This document shows positions 18,115 to 27,256 of a DNA stretch of 64,000 nucleotides, piece after piece. This DNA comes from Dysgonomonas mossii DSM 22836 (GTDB lineage: Bacteria > Bacteroidota > Bacteroidia > Bacteroidales > Dysgonomonadaceae), in contig NZ_GL892007.1 in the NCBI RefSeq assembly GCF_000213575.1, forward strand, positions 124,001-188,000, given 5' to 3'. A program made the position numbers and the translations under genes. The first letter of the stretch is position 1; each line of letters begins with the position of its first letter. The notes under the pieces were generated by a model. That model searched no databases and was not told where the DNA came from. It was given only the letters and a program-made list of their open reading frames with translations.

Positions 18115-18145
18115 CAAAAGTAGATAAATTTTTCATATTCACAAA
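18115..18145 (-). promoter_or_regulatory. Promoter of the SRP RNA / tRNA-Thr transcript
   Basis: On the reverse strand TTTG (18142-18145) and TACTTTTG (18115-18122) are 19 bp apart, an exact Bacteroidetes consensus. The expected start falls at about 18110, where the RNA begins GGGTAAG. Confidence 0.8.
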
Positions 18146-18181
18146 ATATGATTTCAATTTTTTCCTTTGATTTCCTTTTAC

Positions 18182-18189
18182 TACATTTG
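18182..18189 (+). promoter_or_regulatory. Candidate -7 box for pepT
   Basis: TACATTTG fits TAnnTTTG, with a TTTT run about 19 bp upstream. It is divergent from the SRP RNA promoter and gives a leader of about 90 nt. Confidence 0.5.
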
Positions 18190-18283
18190 TATGAAACTCT
18201 TTTGTAGAAAGAAAATACTAGAGATCAAAGCGTTAACAAATCTGATTTTTCAATAAAAATATTATAAAAAATAAATAGAGAAT

Positions 18284-19504
18284 ATGACAGTAGTAGATCG
18301 TTTCTTGAAGTACGTAAAATTTGACACAGAATCAAGCACAGAAACAGGTACAACACCAAGTACTCCCGGACAAATGGTTCTAGCCCGTGAACTCGAAAAA
18401 GAGTTGCATGAAATGGGTTTGGAAGATATATCTTTGGATGAGAAAGGATATATTATGGCAACTCTTCCGGCTAATACAGATAAAAAAGTGCCAACCATAG
18501 GGTTCGTTGCGCACATGGATACCAGCCCCGATTTAACGGGTAAAGATGTAAATCCACAGATTGTAAAAAATTATGACGGAAAAGATATCATATTAAATAA
18601 AGAGCTTAATATAGTTTTATCCCCTAACGATTTTCCTGAGATGCAAGACTATGTAGGTCAGGATTTGATAGTAACTGATGGTAAAACACTATTAGGTGCA
18701 GATGATAAAGCAGGGATAGCAGAGATATTGACTGCTATCAAATACTTGAAAGATCATCCGGAAATCAAACATGGAAAAATCCGAATAGGATTTACCCCTG
18801 ACGAAGAAATCGGCGCAGGTGCCGACTATTTTGATGTTGAAAAATTTGGCTGTGAATGGGCTTATACGATGGATGGTGGACCTATTGGCGAACTGGAATA
18901 CGAAAACTTTAATGCTGCCGGCGTAAAAATTAATATTCAAGGGCGAAGCGTTCATCCCGGATATGCAAAAGACAAGATGGTTAATGCATTGGTAGTAGCC
19001 AACAAATTAGTCTCTCTCCTACCCTCAAATGAACGTCCCGAACATACTACCGGATATGAAGGATTCTACCATTTGACAAATATATCGGGAACAGTAGATG
19101 CTGCAACCGTAGGTTATATAATACGTGACCACGATCGTGAAATATTCGAAAAGCGCAAAAAAGTAATGTTAGACACTATCGCTTTCATCAATAAACTATA
19201 CCCGGATAGTACTACTGTAGAAATAAAAGACCAATATTACAATATGCGCGAAAAGGTTGAACCTGTAAAGCATGTGGTTGATCTAGCTTTCGATGCAATG
19301 ACCGCTGTAGGCGTTACCCCTATTGTAAAACCTATCAGAGGAGGAACAGATGGAGCCCGTCTATCTTTTATGGGATTACCTTGTCCGAATATCTTTGCAG
19401 GTGGACATAACTTCCATGGACGTTACGAATTTGTACCTATCCAGTCTATGGAAAAAGCTGTACAGGTGATCGTTAAGATTGCCGAATTGGTAACGAGTAA
19501 ATAA
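18284..19504 (+). CDS. pepT: Peptidase T (tripeptide aminopeptidase)
   Basis: The 406-residue cytoplasmic M20-family metallopeptidase removes N-terminal residues from tripeptides. The dinuclear zinc site is complete: [11 protein letters not shown] (His and catalytic Asp), [12 protein letters not shown] (bridging Asp), [12 protein letters not shown] (catalytic Glu and ligand), MDGG (ligand Asp) and [10 protein letters not shown] (C-terminal His). The dimerisation domain occupies roughly residues 205-315. It has its own candidate promoter and a short terminator, so it is probably monocistronic. Confidence 0.96.
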   Translation: MTVVDRFLKYVKFDTESSTETGTTPSTPGQMVLARELEKELHEMGLEDISLDEKGYIMATLPANTDKKVPTIGFVAHMDTSPDLTGKDVNPQIVKNYDGKDIILNKELNIVLSPNDFPEMQDYVGQDLIVTDGKTLLGADDKAGIAEILTAIKYLKDHPEIKHGKIRIGFTPDEEIGAGADYFDVEKFGCEWAYTMDGGPIGELEYENFNAAGVKINIQGRSVHPGYAKDKMVNALVVANKLVSLLPSNERPEHTTGYEGFYHLTNISGTVDAATVGYIIRDHDREIFEKRKKVMLDTIAFINKLYPDSTTVEIKDQYYNMREKVEPVKHVVDLAFDAMTAVGVTPIVKPIRGGTDGARLSFMGLPCPNIFAGGHNFHGRYEFVPIQSMEKAVQVIVKIAELVTSK

Positions 19505-19505
19505 A

Positions 19506-19525
19506 TCCTATTCGTATAGATAGGA
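19506..19525 (+). terminator. Short terminator after pepT
   Basis: TCCTAT pairs with ATAGGA around an 8-nt loop, followed by a T-rich run. Confidence 0.45.
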
Positions 19526-19620
19526 GTATTCATTTTTTTATGTGAATAAAATTATCTATATTATATGGAAATACACTATAAATAATAAAAAGTGACAAGT
19601 AAAACCTATATATTATGTGT

Positions 19621-19628
19621 TACTTTTG
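19621..19628 (+). promoter_or_regulatory. Candidate -7 box for gcvT
   Basis: TACTTTTG, 49 bp before gcvT. No TTTG lies at the -33 position. Confidence 0.4.
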
Positions 19629-19676
19629 TTACTTTTTAGTAATATTGAACACTAATAACGAAATATATAATAAGTA

Positions 19677-20774
19677 ATGAAAAAAACTCCATTTACAGAC
19701 ATCCACATTGCTCTTGGCGCTAAGATGCATGAATTTGCGGGCTATAATATGCCGATCGAATATTCAGGTATTATAGATGAACACATGACCGTCTGCAAAG
19801 GCGTGGGAGTATTTGATGTATCTCATATGGGCGAGATATGGGTAAAAGGTCCCAGAGCTCTTCCTTTTCTACAGAGAATGTTAAGCAATGACGTTGCCAC
19901 TCTCGAAATAGGTAAAGCCCAGTATACTGCCATCATTAACGATCAGGGTGGAATAGTAGATGATATAATCATATATCACTACGAGCCCTATAAATATATG
20001 TTGGTAGTAAATGCATCGAACATAGAGAAAGACTGGAAATGGCTGACAGATCATAATGAAGAATTGGCTGATCTTGAAAACTCGTCCGACACGATAGCTC
20101 AATTAGCGATACAGGGGCCTAAAGCCTTGGCGACGCTTCAAAAGCTAACGAAGATAGATCTAACAATGATTCCTTATTATTCATTTGTTATTGGCAGCCT
20201 TAAGGGATCGGGGCTGGATAGCGTAATTATATCCAATACTGGATATACCGGAGCTGGAGGTTTTGAGCTATACTTTTACCCTGAATACGGAGAAGATATA
20301 TGGAACGCTATCTTTGAGGCTGGAGAAGAATTTGGTATTAAACCGATAGGACTGGGTGCTCGCGATACACTTCGCCTCGAGATGGGATTTTGTCTGTATG
20401 GCAACGACTTGGATCATACAACGACTCCTATCGAAGCCGGGTTAGGTTGGATTACCAAATTTACGGAAGGAAAAAATTTTACTGCTCGCGAAATACTTGA
20501 AAAACAAAAGCAGGAAGGTGTCAATCGTAAACTGTGCGGATTCAAAATGCAAGAAAAAGGAATTCCACGTCACGGTTACGATATAGTAAACGAAAATAAT
20601 GAAAAAATAGGGACAGTCACATCAGGGACAATGTCACCTACAGCCAAGATAGGCATAGGATTAGGTTATATAAAACCAGAGTATGCAAAGCTGGGAACCT
20701 CTATTTTTATTAAAGTACGAGAAAAGAATTTGAAAGCAGAGGTGGTAAAACCACCATTCAGGAAATTGGATTAA
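19677..20774 (+). CDS. gcvT: Glycine cleavage system aminomethyltransferase (T protein)
   Basis: The 365-residue T protein transfers the methylene group from the aminomethyl-lipoyl H protein to tetrahydrofolate, releasing ammonia. Family marks include [27 protein letters not shown] and [13 protein letters not shown] (the folate-proximal Asp region). The C-terminal barrel carries GIPRHGYDI and [10 protein letters not shown]. Length is normal. gcvH and gcvP are not adjacent, so the system genes are dispersed. Confidence 0.95.
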   Translation: MKKTPFTDIHIALGAKMHEFAGYNMPIEYSGIIDEHMTVCKGVGVFDVSHMGEIWVKGPRALPFLQRMLSNDVATLEIGKAQYTAIINDQGGIVDDIIIYHYEPYKYMLVVNASNIEKDWKWLTDHNEELADLENSSDTIAQLAIQGPKALATLQKLTKIDLTMIPYYSFVIGSLKGSGLDSVIISNTGYTGAGGFELYFYPEYGEDIWNAIFEAGEEFGIKPIGLGARDTLRLEMGFCLYGNDLDHTTTPIEAGLGWITKFTEGKNFTAREILEKQKQEGVNRKLCGFKMQEKGIPRHGYDIVNENNEKIGTVTSGTMSPTAKIGIGLGYIKPEYAKLGTSIFIKVREKNLKAEVVKPPFRKLD

Positions 20775-20906
20775 TCCAATTACACCTTTTCTTCAAAAGA
20801 TGCAGGACCAAAAGGCAAAGACGGAGGTGAAGGATGATTTAAACAATCTCGTTGTTTTATATGTTTGTATTTACAATAGATCGAGTTACATCTAAGAATA
20901 CAAAAT

Positions 20907-21584
20907 ATGAGATTGGATGACAGAAAAACCAGTGACAACGTAGATGACCGTCGAGGGGAAAAAACTTCGGGTAAGATCTCTTTAAGTATTGGCGGAACAA
21001 TCTTAATTGGCCTCATTATTTGGCTTGTAGGAGGTAATAATCCTATGGAATTTATGACTCAGCAAGCAACCGATATAATATCTCTAGAGAAAACTTATAT
21101 TCCTTCCGCCCAAGAGGAATCTGCTGCTAATTTTGCAAAAACGATATTTGTCGGCAAAGAAGATGTATGGGCTGACAGATTTCCTCAGAACGGACTGAAA
21201 TATATAGTTCCCGAAGTAGGTTATCACATACAATACTTGCCGGGGATGTTGCAAAAAGGACAACAAAAGCAACAGTTGACCGAAAAAGAAAGTAACGAGC
21301 TTAACGTTAGGTTTGAACTACAAGCTGAATTTTATGCCGAAGTATGGGTCTGTCACGATAATGAAAAGTTCAATTCGTTTGAAGAAGGTGATATAGAAAA
21401 AGGACTGAACGCAGCCTCAAAAACTGGAGATGACCATCTGCAAATACAATTGCAACTATGCACGGTCCCCGAGACATTTAATCACGGAACGTCTGCTCAA
21501 CGCATACGCTGGTTGAAGAAAGGACTCCCAATAGGGGATATACAAGATCGAAACACTTTTGATCTCCCCTATAAACAGTTATAA
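20907..21584 (+). CDS. Degenerate YpfJ-family (neutral zinc metallopeptidase-like) protein
   Basis: The N-terminus (MRLDDRKTSDNVDDRRGEKT), a single transmembrane helix (about 30-45) and the C-terminal half (ELQAEFYAEVW, EEGDIEKGLNAASKTGDDHL, HGTSAQRIRWLKKGL) match the YpfJ family of putative zinc metallopeptidases. As I recall the family, members are near 280-300 residues; this one has 225. The segment between EDVWADRFPQNG and the active-site helix is shortened by roughly 60 residues. The HEVGHH motif reads PEVGYH, so both zinc-binding histidines of HExxH are lost. The frame is open, so it may be an inactive paralogue rather than a dead gene. Confidence 0.8.
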   Translation: MRLDDRKTSDNVDDRRGEKTSGKISLSIGGTILIGLIIWLVGGNNPMEFMTQQATDIISLEKTYIPSAQEESAANFAKTIFVGKEDVWADRFPQNGLKYIVPEVGYHIQYLPGMLQKGQQKQQLTEKESNELNVRFELQAEFYAEVWVCHDNEKFNSFEEGDIEKGLNAASKTGDDHLQIQLQLCTVPETFNHGTSAQRIRWLKKGLPIGDIQDRNTFDLPYKQL

Positions 21585-21935
21585 TATAGAGACGAGGATT
21601 AAGCGTAGTAATTAGTTTCTTTTTTATAATTATAAACATGAAGTAAGTCTAGGATTTGCCCTAAAGAGACAGACAGTTTTATACTTCATTGTTATACTTT
21701 TACAAAAAACAAATACAGGTCAGTAGCATATGAGAAAAGCTAAATAAAGTTTCGATCATACTATATTCCACGTTATTTGATAAATGTTTTTATTTTACAA
21801 AGCCTGTTTCGGGAAATATATAGTGGAAAAACATTTGATGCCACTAAACTATTATACCCTTATGGGTGTTCTTTTAAGCATCTTTTTTGATAGTATTTAT
21901 AAACATAGTTTCCTCTTTTTAATACATTGTATACA
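21585..21935. other. Intergenic region before the hybrid histidine kinase
   Basis: This 351-bp AT-rich gap has no convincing ORF or consensus promoter. An 8-bp inverted repeat (ATGAAGTA at 21638-21645, TACTTCAT at 21682-21689) is the only structure seen and may be chance. Confidence 0.4.
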
Positions 21936-24686
21936 ATGGATATGAAGTATAGACAATATTCCAAGGATGAACTGATACAGCGCATAAAAGATCTGGAATA
22001 TGACAATTTTGCATTACAAAAAGAATTAATAAACAAATATGTAGGAAATGTATCGTATAGTAATACAGAGGAGACCAATGTTAATCTGTTACATGATAGA
22101 GAAAGAGCCTTTGAGATTTTACTAAAAACCTGCGATTCGCTTTTTTTATTCCGCTACGATGGTACTTGCGTAGATTGTATCATAAAATCAAATCACTGGT
22201 TTCTAAAATCTGAACAAATTGTAGGGCAGAATATTTTTGACATACTCCCCAAAGAAACGGCATTAAATTTTAAAGCTCATTTTGATGATGTTGTTGCAAA
22301 TGGGGGGACTTCAAGTCAGAACTACGACCTTCCTTTAAAAAGAAATACTATATACTTCAAGTGTATTATACAACTTTACGACAAGGAGTTTGTCCTTTGT
22401 CAATATCGCGATATAACTCAGCGCAGCCAGATGAAAAAGAGGTTAGATAACGCTAACCGAAAGTTAAAAGAAACACAAAAAATAGCAAAAATAGGACATT
22501 GGAAATATAATCCTCTAGTAGGTATGTTGTATTATTCCGGATTTGGGAATATATTCTCTATAGTGGAAGAAGAAGCAATTATATCTATTGATGAATATTC
22601 CTCTAAAATACACCCGGCCGACAAAGAAGCATTTATAGATTATTTGAATGGCAGGATTTACAACGGCAAATATCTGGACTATAGACGAGTTTACACGAAA
22701 GACAATTACTCTATTGTTTCTTATATAAGAACACAAATCACCAGTGTATACGAATATAAAGGGGAAACAATCATAGAAGGTTATGTACAAAACATAGACG
22801 ATGTTATAAAAAACCGTTGGGAATATGAAACAGTAAACTTCATGAATAATGTGACAAGCGATCATATTTTTGGAGTCTTTATGGAAGATGGTCAATTAAT
22901 TTTTGCCAATCAACAATTTCTACTTCACAACAATATATCGAAAGACAAGGATATTTCAGACTACAAAATAACAGAACTGAAGCAGCTTAGTTTAGAACAA
23001 TGGGACCTGATTCTAAAAAAACTAGAATCGAATGAAAGCTATAAGTATAACATAATTTATACAGATAGTGAAACTGAAAAAACGTCCTACTTTGATTGCA
23101 TCTCGTATTTAACAAGAGATACTTTCGGTACAAAATTTATATGGAGTTACTGGTCGAATACCACAAAGCAGAAGTATGCAGAGATTGAGAGCAAAAATAC
23201 TCGCAATCTCATGAATATGGTTTTAGATAATATGCCTATTTCTGTATTCATTAAAAACCCATTGAACGACTATAAATATATATATTGGAATAAAATATCG
23301 ACGCAATTCTATCTTGTTCAAAACGATGACTTTTCCGATAAAACGGACTTTGACATTTTCCCAAAAGAAGTGGCAGAAAGATATCGAGCTGAAGATATAG
23401 CAGTATTTGAGACTGGTGTTCCCCAAAGAGTATTTCAAGAATTTGTAGATGATGAAGGAAATATCCGATATGTAGATATTCTTAAAATACGATTAAATAG
23501 TGAAACTGATAATTCATCTCTAGTAATAGGTTTAGGCTGGGATATTACAGAACTTAAACAAATAGAAAAAGAGCTTACAACAGCAAAGTTGAAGGCAGAG
23601 CAGTTAGACAAATTAAAATCTGCATTTCTCTCTAATATGAGTCATGAAATACGTACACCTCTGAATGCAATATTGGGATTTTCTCGCATTATAGCAGAAA
23701 CTGATGATCAGGAAAAACGAAACTATTATTTTAATTTCGTCGAGTCCAACAGTGGACGGTTACTGGGTTTAGTAAATGAAATTCTTGACTTTTCGAAAAT
23801 AGAATCCGGCATTGTGGAGTTTGAACCAGAAGACTTTGATTTTGGGATGTTATGCTTGGAAATATATGAAACATATGCATCCCAATGCCATCCCGAAACA
23901 GAACTTATCTATAATAATATAGGAGCAGAGCTATGGATACGATCCGACAGAAACAGAATACATCAAGTTCTATCAAACCTGATTATTAATGCTCAGAAAT
24001 TTACAAAAAAAGGATATATAAAATATGGATTTGAGGTTATAGACAATAACGTCAAAGTTTATGTAAATGATAGCGGAATAGGAATAGTCGAGGATCAATT
24101 AGATAAAATATTCGAACGATTTATGCAAGTTGACAGCAATGCTATTGGAACCGGTTTGGGTTTAGCTATTTGTCGTTCCATCGTAGAACGTCTTGGTGGA
24201 GAAATATCCGTTACATCTGAATTGCAAAAAGGATCTTGCTTTACATTTACATTGCCATACGAACCGATAAGAAATTGGGAAGCAGAGGAAGGCAACTCCG
24301 AAAATTCGATCAAGCCTTATTCTTTCGAGCAGAATTGTACGATTTTAGTCGCCGATGATGATGACAATAGTTATCAACTGATAGACGCAATGATAGGAGA
24401 AGAGTATGCTTTGATACAGGGGCTAAATGGAATGGAGGCTGTAAGAATGTTTGAAGAGTATAATCCTGATATAATATTAATGGACTTAAATATGCCTACG
24501 CTTGATGGATTTGAAGCAACGAAAATCATCCGTCAAGTATCTCCGGACGTTATCATTATTGCGATCAGTGCTAAGGCTTATGAAAAAGACATAAAGAAAG
24601 CAATTGATTCTGGTTGCAATGAATTCCTAGCCAAACCAATCTGTAAAGATAAATTAATAGAAACTATTCATAAATATATCATTTAA
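21936..24686 (+). CDS. PAS-containing hybrid sensor histidine kinase / response regulator
   Basis: I take the ATG at 21936 (MDMKYRQYSK), giving 916 residues; a TTG three codons upstream also opens the frame. An N-terminal coiled coil precedes at least three PAS/PAC-like sensor modules (roughly 45-165, 180-290 and 430-550). The HisKA domain has SHEIRTPLNAILGF with His570. A HATPase domain follows with the N box (QVLSNLIINAQKF) and G boxes (DSGIG, GTGLGLAI). A C-terminal receiver has DLNMP with phosphoacceptor Asp850 and Lys in LAKPI. No transmembrane helix is evident, so it senses a cytoplasmic signal. The partner is unknown; the receiver-only protein at 29718-30080 is a candidate. Confidence 0.9.
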   Translation: MDMKYRQYSKDELIQRIKDLEYDNFALQKELINKYVGNVSYSNTEETNVNLLHDRERAFEILLKTCDSLFLFRYDGTCVDCIIKSNHWFLKSEQIVGQNIFDILPKETALNFKAHFDDVVANGGTSSQNYDLPLKRNTIYFKCIIQLYDKEFVLCQYRDITQRSQMKKRLDNANRKLKETQKIAKIGHWKYNPLVGMLYYSGFGNIFSIVEEEAIISIDEYSSKIHPADKEAFIDYLNGRIYNGKYLDYRRVYTKDNYSIVSYIRTQITSVYEYKGETIIEGYVQNIDDVIKNRWEYETVNFMNNVTSDHIFGVFMEDGQLIFANQQFLLHNNISKDKDISDYKITELKQLSLEQWDLILKKLESNESYKYNIIYTDSETEKTSYFDCISYLTRDTFGTKFIWSYWSNTTKQKYAEIESKNTRNLMNMVLDNMPISVFIKNPLNDYKYIYWNKISTQFYLVQNDDFSDKTDFDIFPKEVAERYRAEDIAVFETGVPQRVFQEFVDDEGNIRYVDILKIRLNSETDNSSLVIGLGWDITELKQIEKELTTAKLKAEQLDKLKSAFLSNMSHEIRTPLNAILGFSRIIAETDDQEKRNYYFNFVESNSGRLLGLVNEILDFSKIESGIVEFEPEDFDFGMLCLEIYETYASQCHPETELIYNNIGAELWIRSDRNRIHQVLSNLIINAQKFTKKGYIKYGFEVIDNNVKVYVNDSGIGIVEDQLDKIFERFMQVDSNAIGTGLGLAICRSIVERLGGEISVTSELQKGSCFTFTLPYEPIRNWEAEEGNSENSIKPYSFEQNCTILVADDDDNSYQLIDAMIGEEYALIQGLNGMEAVRMFEEYNPDIILMDLNMPTLDGFEATKIIRQVSPDVIIIAISAKAYEKDIKKAIDSGCNEFLAKPICKDKLIETIHKYII

Positions 24687-24702
24687 AAAAAATCTGAACT
24701 TA

Positions 24703-25758
24703 ATGGGAAAAGTTGCTGCAATAAAATTAGTAAACTTTTATATTGTCATTTTTAGTCTACTAATTGCAGGTACTACAATTATAGGTGTCCTCTCTCCATT
24801 CTTTGACCCTAGAGATTATAGTATTATTCCTTTTATAGGACTAATATTACCGATAATTTTAATTCTCAACATCGTAAGTTGTATATATTTACTTGTTACT
24901 AAAAGATTTATTGTTGCATCTATTATTGCCATTACATTTTGTATAGGCTTTCTAGGAGCGGGCTACAAACTGCCCAAATCGTCCAAAACAATAGATTCTG
25001 TAGGAAAAAACATACGGGTAATGACCTTTAATATAAGTCAAAACAATGCTGGCAATAATAACTATGATGATTTGCAAGCAATAGTCGAGTTTGCAAAAAC
25101 AGAAAATGTAGATATTTTTTGTATTCAAGAATACCCGGACAACAATGAGGTTGGAGACTCATTGAGAAAATGCCTCAGCTTCCTACCATATTATACTTTT
25201 CCCGAAAATGTAAAAGGTTATTTAAAAGTGGCAATATTCTCTCGTTACCCAATACAAAACATAAAGCAAATGCTGTTCAAAAACAGCTACAATAGCGCTA
25301 TTACAACAGACCTGTTAATTGAAAACAAAACCATACGGCTTATTTGTGCTCATTTGCAAACAACAAACTTCAATCAAAAAAGAATAGGCTCGATATGGAA
25401 CACTCCAAGCTCACTTTATAAGACGATTAGCAAAATGAATGTAAATCAAAGAATACGGGCATCTCAGGCTGATCTTATACGGGAGGAAATTCGTTTGAGT
25501 ACAACACCAGTTATATTTTGTGGAGATATGAATGATACACCAACCTCTTATACGTACAAAACTATAAAAAAAGATCTACAGGATGGATTTGAAGAATGTG
25601 GTAATGGTATTGGGCATACTTACAAAGGATTATTCAGTGTCCTACGAATTGATTATATCTTATATTCAAAAGAAATTTCAGGAATAAAGTATGAATCACC
25701 TAAAAAGGTATATAGTGACCATAATCCAGTTATCATGGATTTAGTATTAAACTATTGA
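24703..25758 (+). CDS. Membrane-anchored endonuclease/exonuclease/phosphatase-family protein
   Basis: The 351-residue protein has three N-terminal hydrophobic helices (about 8-88) followed by an EEP-fold domain. Catalytic signatures are present: VRVMTFNIS-type start (IRVMTFNISQNN), the metal-binding Glu in FCIQEYP, CGDMNDTP (Asp/Asn pair), RIDYILYS and the terminal YSDHNPV (catalytic His). The fold hydrolyses phosphodiesters or phosphomonoesters in nucleic acids or lipids; the substrate is unknown. The domain probably faces the periplasm. The gene follows the hybrid kinase by 16 bp and overlaps the convergent kinase gene by 7 bp. Confidence 0.85.
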   Translation: MGKVAAIKLVNFYIVIFSLLIAGTTIIGVLSPFFDPRDYSIIPFIGLILPIILILNIVSCIYLLVTKRFIVASIIAITFCIGFLGAGYKLPKSSKTIDSVGKNIRVMTFNISQNNAGNNNYDDLQAIVEFAKTENVDIFCIQEYPDNNEVGDSLRKCLSFLPYYTFPENVKGYLKVAIFSRYPIQNIKQMLFKNSYNSAITTDLLIENKTIRLICAHLQTTNFNQKRIGSIWNTPSSLYKTISKMNVNQRIRASQADLIREEIRLSTTPVIFCGDMNDTPTSYTYKTIKKDLQDGFEECGNGIGHTYKGLFSVLRIDYILYSKEISGIKYESPKKVYSDHNPVIMDLVLNY

Positions 25759-26885
25759 TTAGTTATTTCTTTGGGAAGAGAAAAGAAAAATATAGACCCC
25801 ACTCCCTCTTTAGATTCAAACCATAATCTTCCATTGTTTTTTTGGACAAATTCCATTGTCAACAACAGCCCCAAACCTGAGCCTTCTTCCTGAGCTGTTC
25901 CATAACTTGTATAATGAGTGCCGACATTTAATAGTTTTTGCTGATTCACCTCACTTATACCACATCCGTTATCAGAGACAGAGACAATATACTCTTCATC
26001 AGACTCTTTTATTTCTACTTTAATCAATCCTCCTTCATAACTAAACTTAATGGCATTGCTGATTAAGTTGCGCATACAACTTTTCAACATATCTATATCT
26101 GAAAAAACATTAGCGGATTCAATATCTGTATGAAATTCTACTTTGATATTCTTAATACTGGCAACATTCATAAAAACATCTGTAGTCCCTTTTACAATAG
26201 GCACAAGATCTACGCTTTGAGGAATAGCTAATTGCTTACCAATCTGCAGCTTGGTCCATTTCAGTAAATTATCGAGCAAGGAAAATATATCTTCTGTTGT
26301 TTTATTAGCAAGTTTCAATAGCTCATATATAGACGGGTCTACTTTATCTTTGTCAACATCATGCATTATTGAATTCATTATCATCATCATCGATGCCATT
26401 GGCGAACGTAGATCATGTGCTATTACCGAATACATTTTGTCCCTATCTAAAATTGTCTTCTTAAGCACATGGGTTCGTTTTACAATAATACGTTTAGCAG
26501 CAAGTAATGAGAGTTGATGAACTATACGAGCCATTAATTCCTCCTTATTAAAAGGCTTTGTTATATAATCACTTCCTCCTAATCTAAACCCTTTGACAAT
26601 ACTGTCAACATCATTCATCGCCGTTAAAAATATGACAGGAATCTCTCTATATAATGAATATTTTTTAACCTCTCTTATCACTTCAAAACCATCCATATTA
26701 GGCATATTGATATCCAAAAGAATAAGATCGGGCACATCCTTCCTAATTATTTCAATAGCAGCTTGCCCGTCATTTGCTGTAACAACGTTGAATCCTTCCT
26801 TATCCAATAACACTTGAAGAAGTAATACATTTGTCATTACATCATCTACCACTAATATTGTATAATCGGAATGATTTATTTTCAT
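25752..26885 (-). CDS. Receiver-histidine kinase hybrid protein
   Basis: The 377-residue soluble protein begins with a receiver domain (DD at 14-15, phosphoacceptor Asp58 in LLDINMP, Lys110 in TKPF). A short helix leads to a HisKA domain with His157 in VIAHDLRSPM. A complete HATPase domain follows (SCMRNLISNAIKF, DNGCG, GSGLGLLL). This REC-first order is typical of kinases switched by phosphorylation of their own receiver and used as intermediate relay proteins. It is convergent with, and overlaps by 7 bp, the EEP gene. Confidence 0.9.
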   Translation of the reverse strand: MKINHSDYTILVVDDVMTNVLLLQVLLDKEGFNVVTANDGQAAIEIIRKDVPDLILLDINMPNMDGFEVIREVKKYSLYREIPVIFLTAMNDVDSIVKGFRLGGSDYITKPFNKEELMARIVHQLSLLAAKRIIVKRTHVLKKTILDRDKMYSVIAHDLRSPMASMMMIMNSIMHDVDKDKVDPSIYELLKLANKTTEDIFSLLDNLLKWTKLQIGKQLAIPQSVDLVPIVKGTTDVFMNVASIKNIKVEFHTDIESANVFSDIDMLKSCMRNLISNAIKFSYEGGLIKVEIKESDEEYIVSVSDNGCGISEVNQQKLLNVGTHYTSYGTAQEEGSGLGLLLTMEFVQKNNGRLWFESKEGVGSIFFFSLPKEITNQ

Positions 26886-27256
26886 TTTAAATAATTAGGA
26901 GTTAGTTTTAATAAAAAAATTATTGGATATTAGGTAAAACAAACAAGTGCCTATGAAGTTCACGAAACAGCGCATTTTTAAAAGAAAAAGTACATATATA
27001 CACAGTATAGAGAGGGAAGGCATCAAATGCTAAATTATCTAAAAGAGTCATAATGTGTTAATTTTTTCTATTAATGAACTTGAGAGTATTTATTTTTGTT
27101 ATAGCTATGGTTTCAAGACATTTCAATAATATTTTTGGAAATAAATAACTAATAATAAAGAAAATATATATACTTTTACTCAGTTTTTTAGAAAACCATT
27201 TATACTATATATAGTTTATATTGAGGACAATCAGAAAACCCCTTTTTTATTTAATT
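26886..27256. other. Intergenic region between a kinase gene and the LruC-domain gene
   Basis: The 371-bp region separates divergent genes. A TATTTTTG at 27091-27098 fits the -7 consensus for the forward gene with only a T-run at -33. No ORF or RNA family was recognised. Confidence 0.4.
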
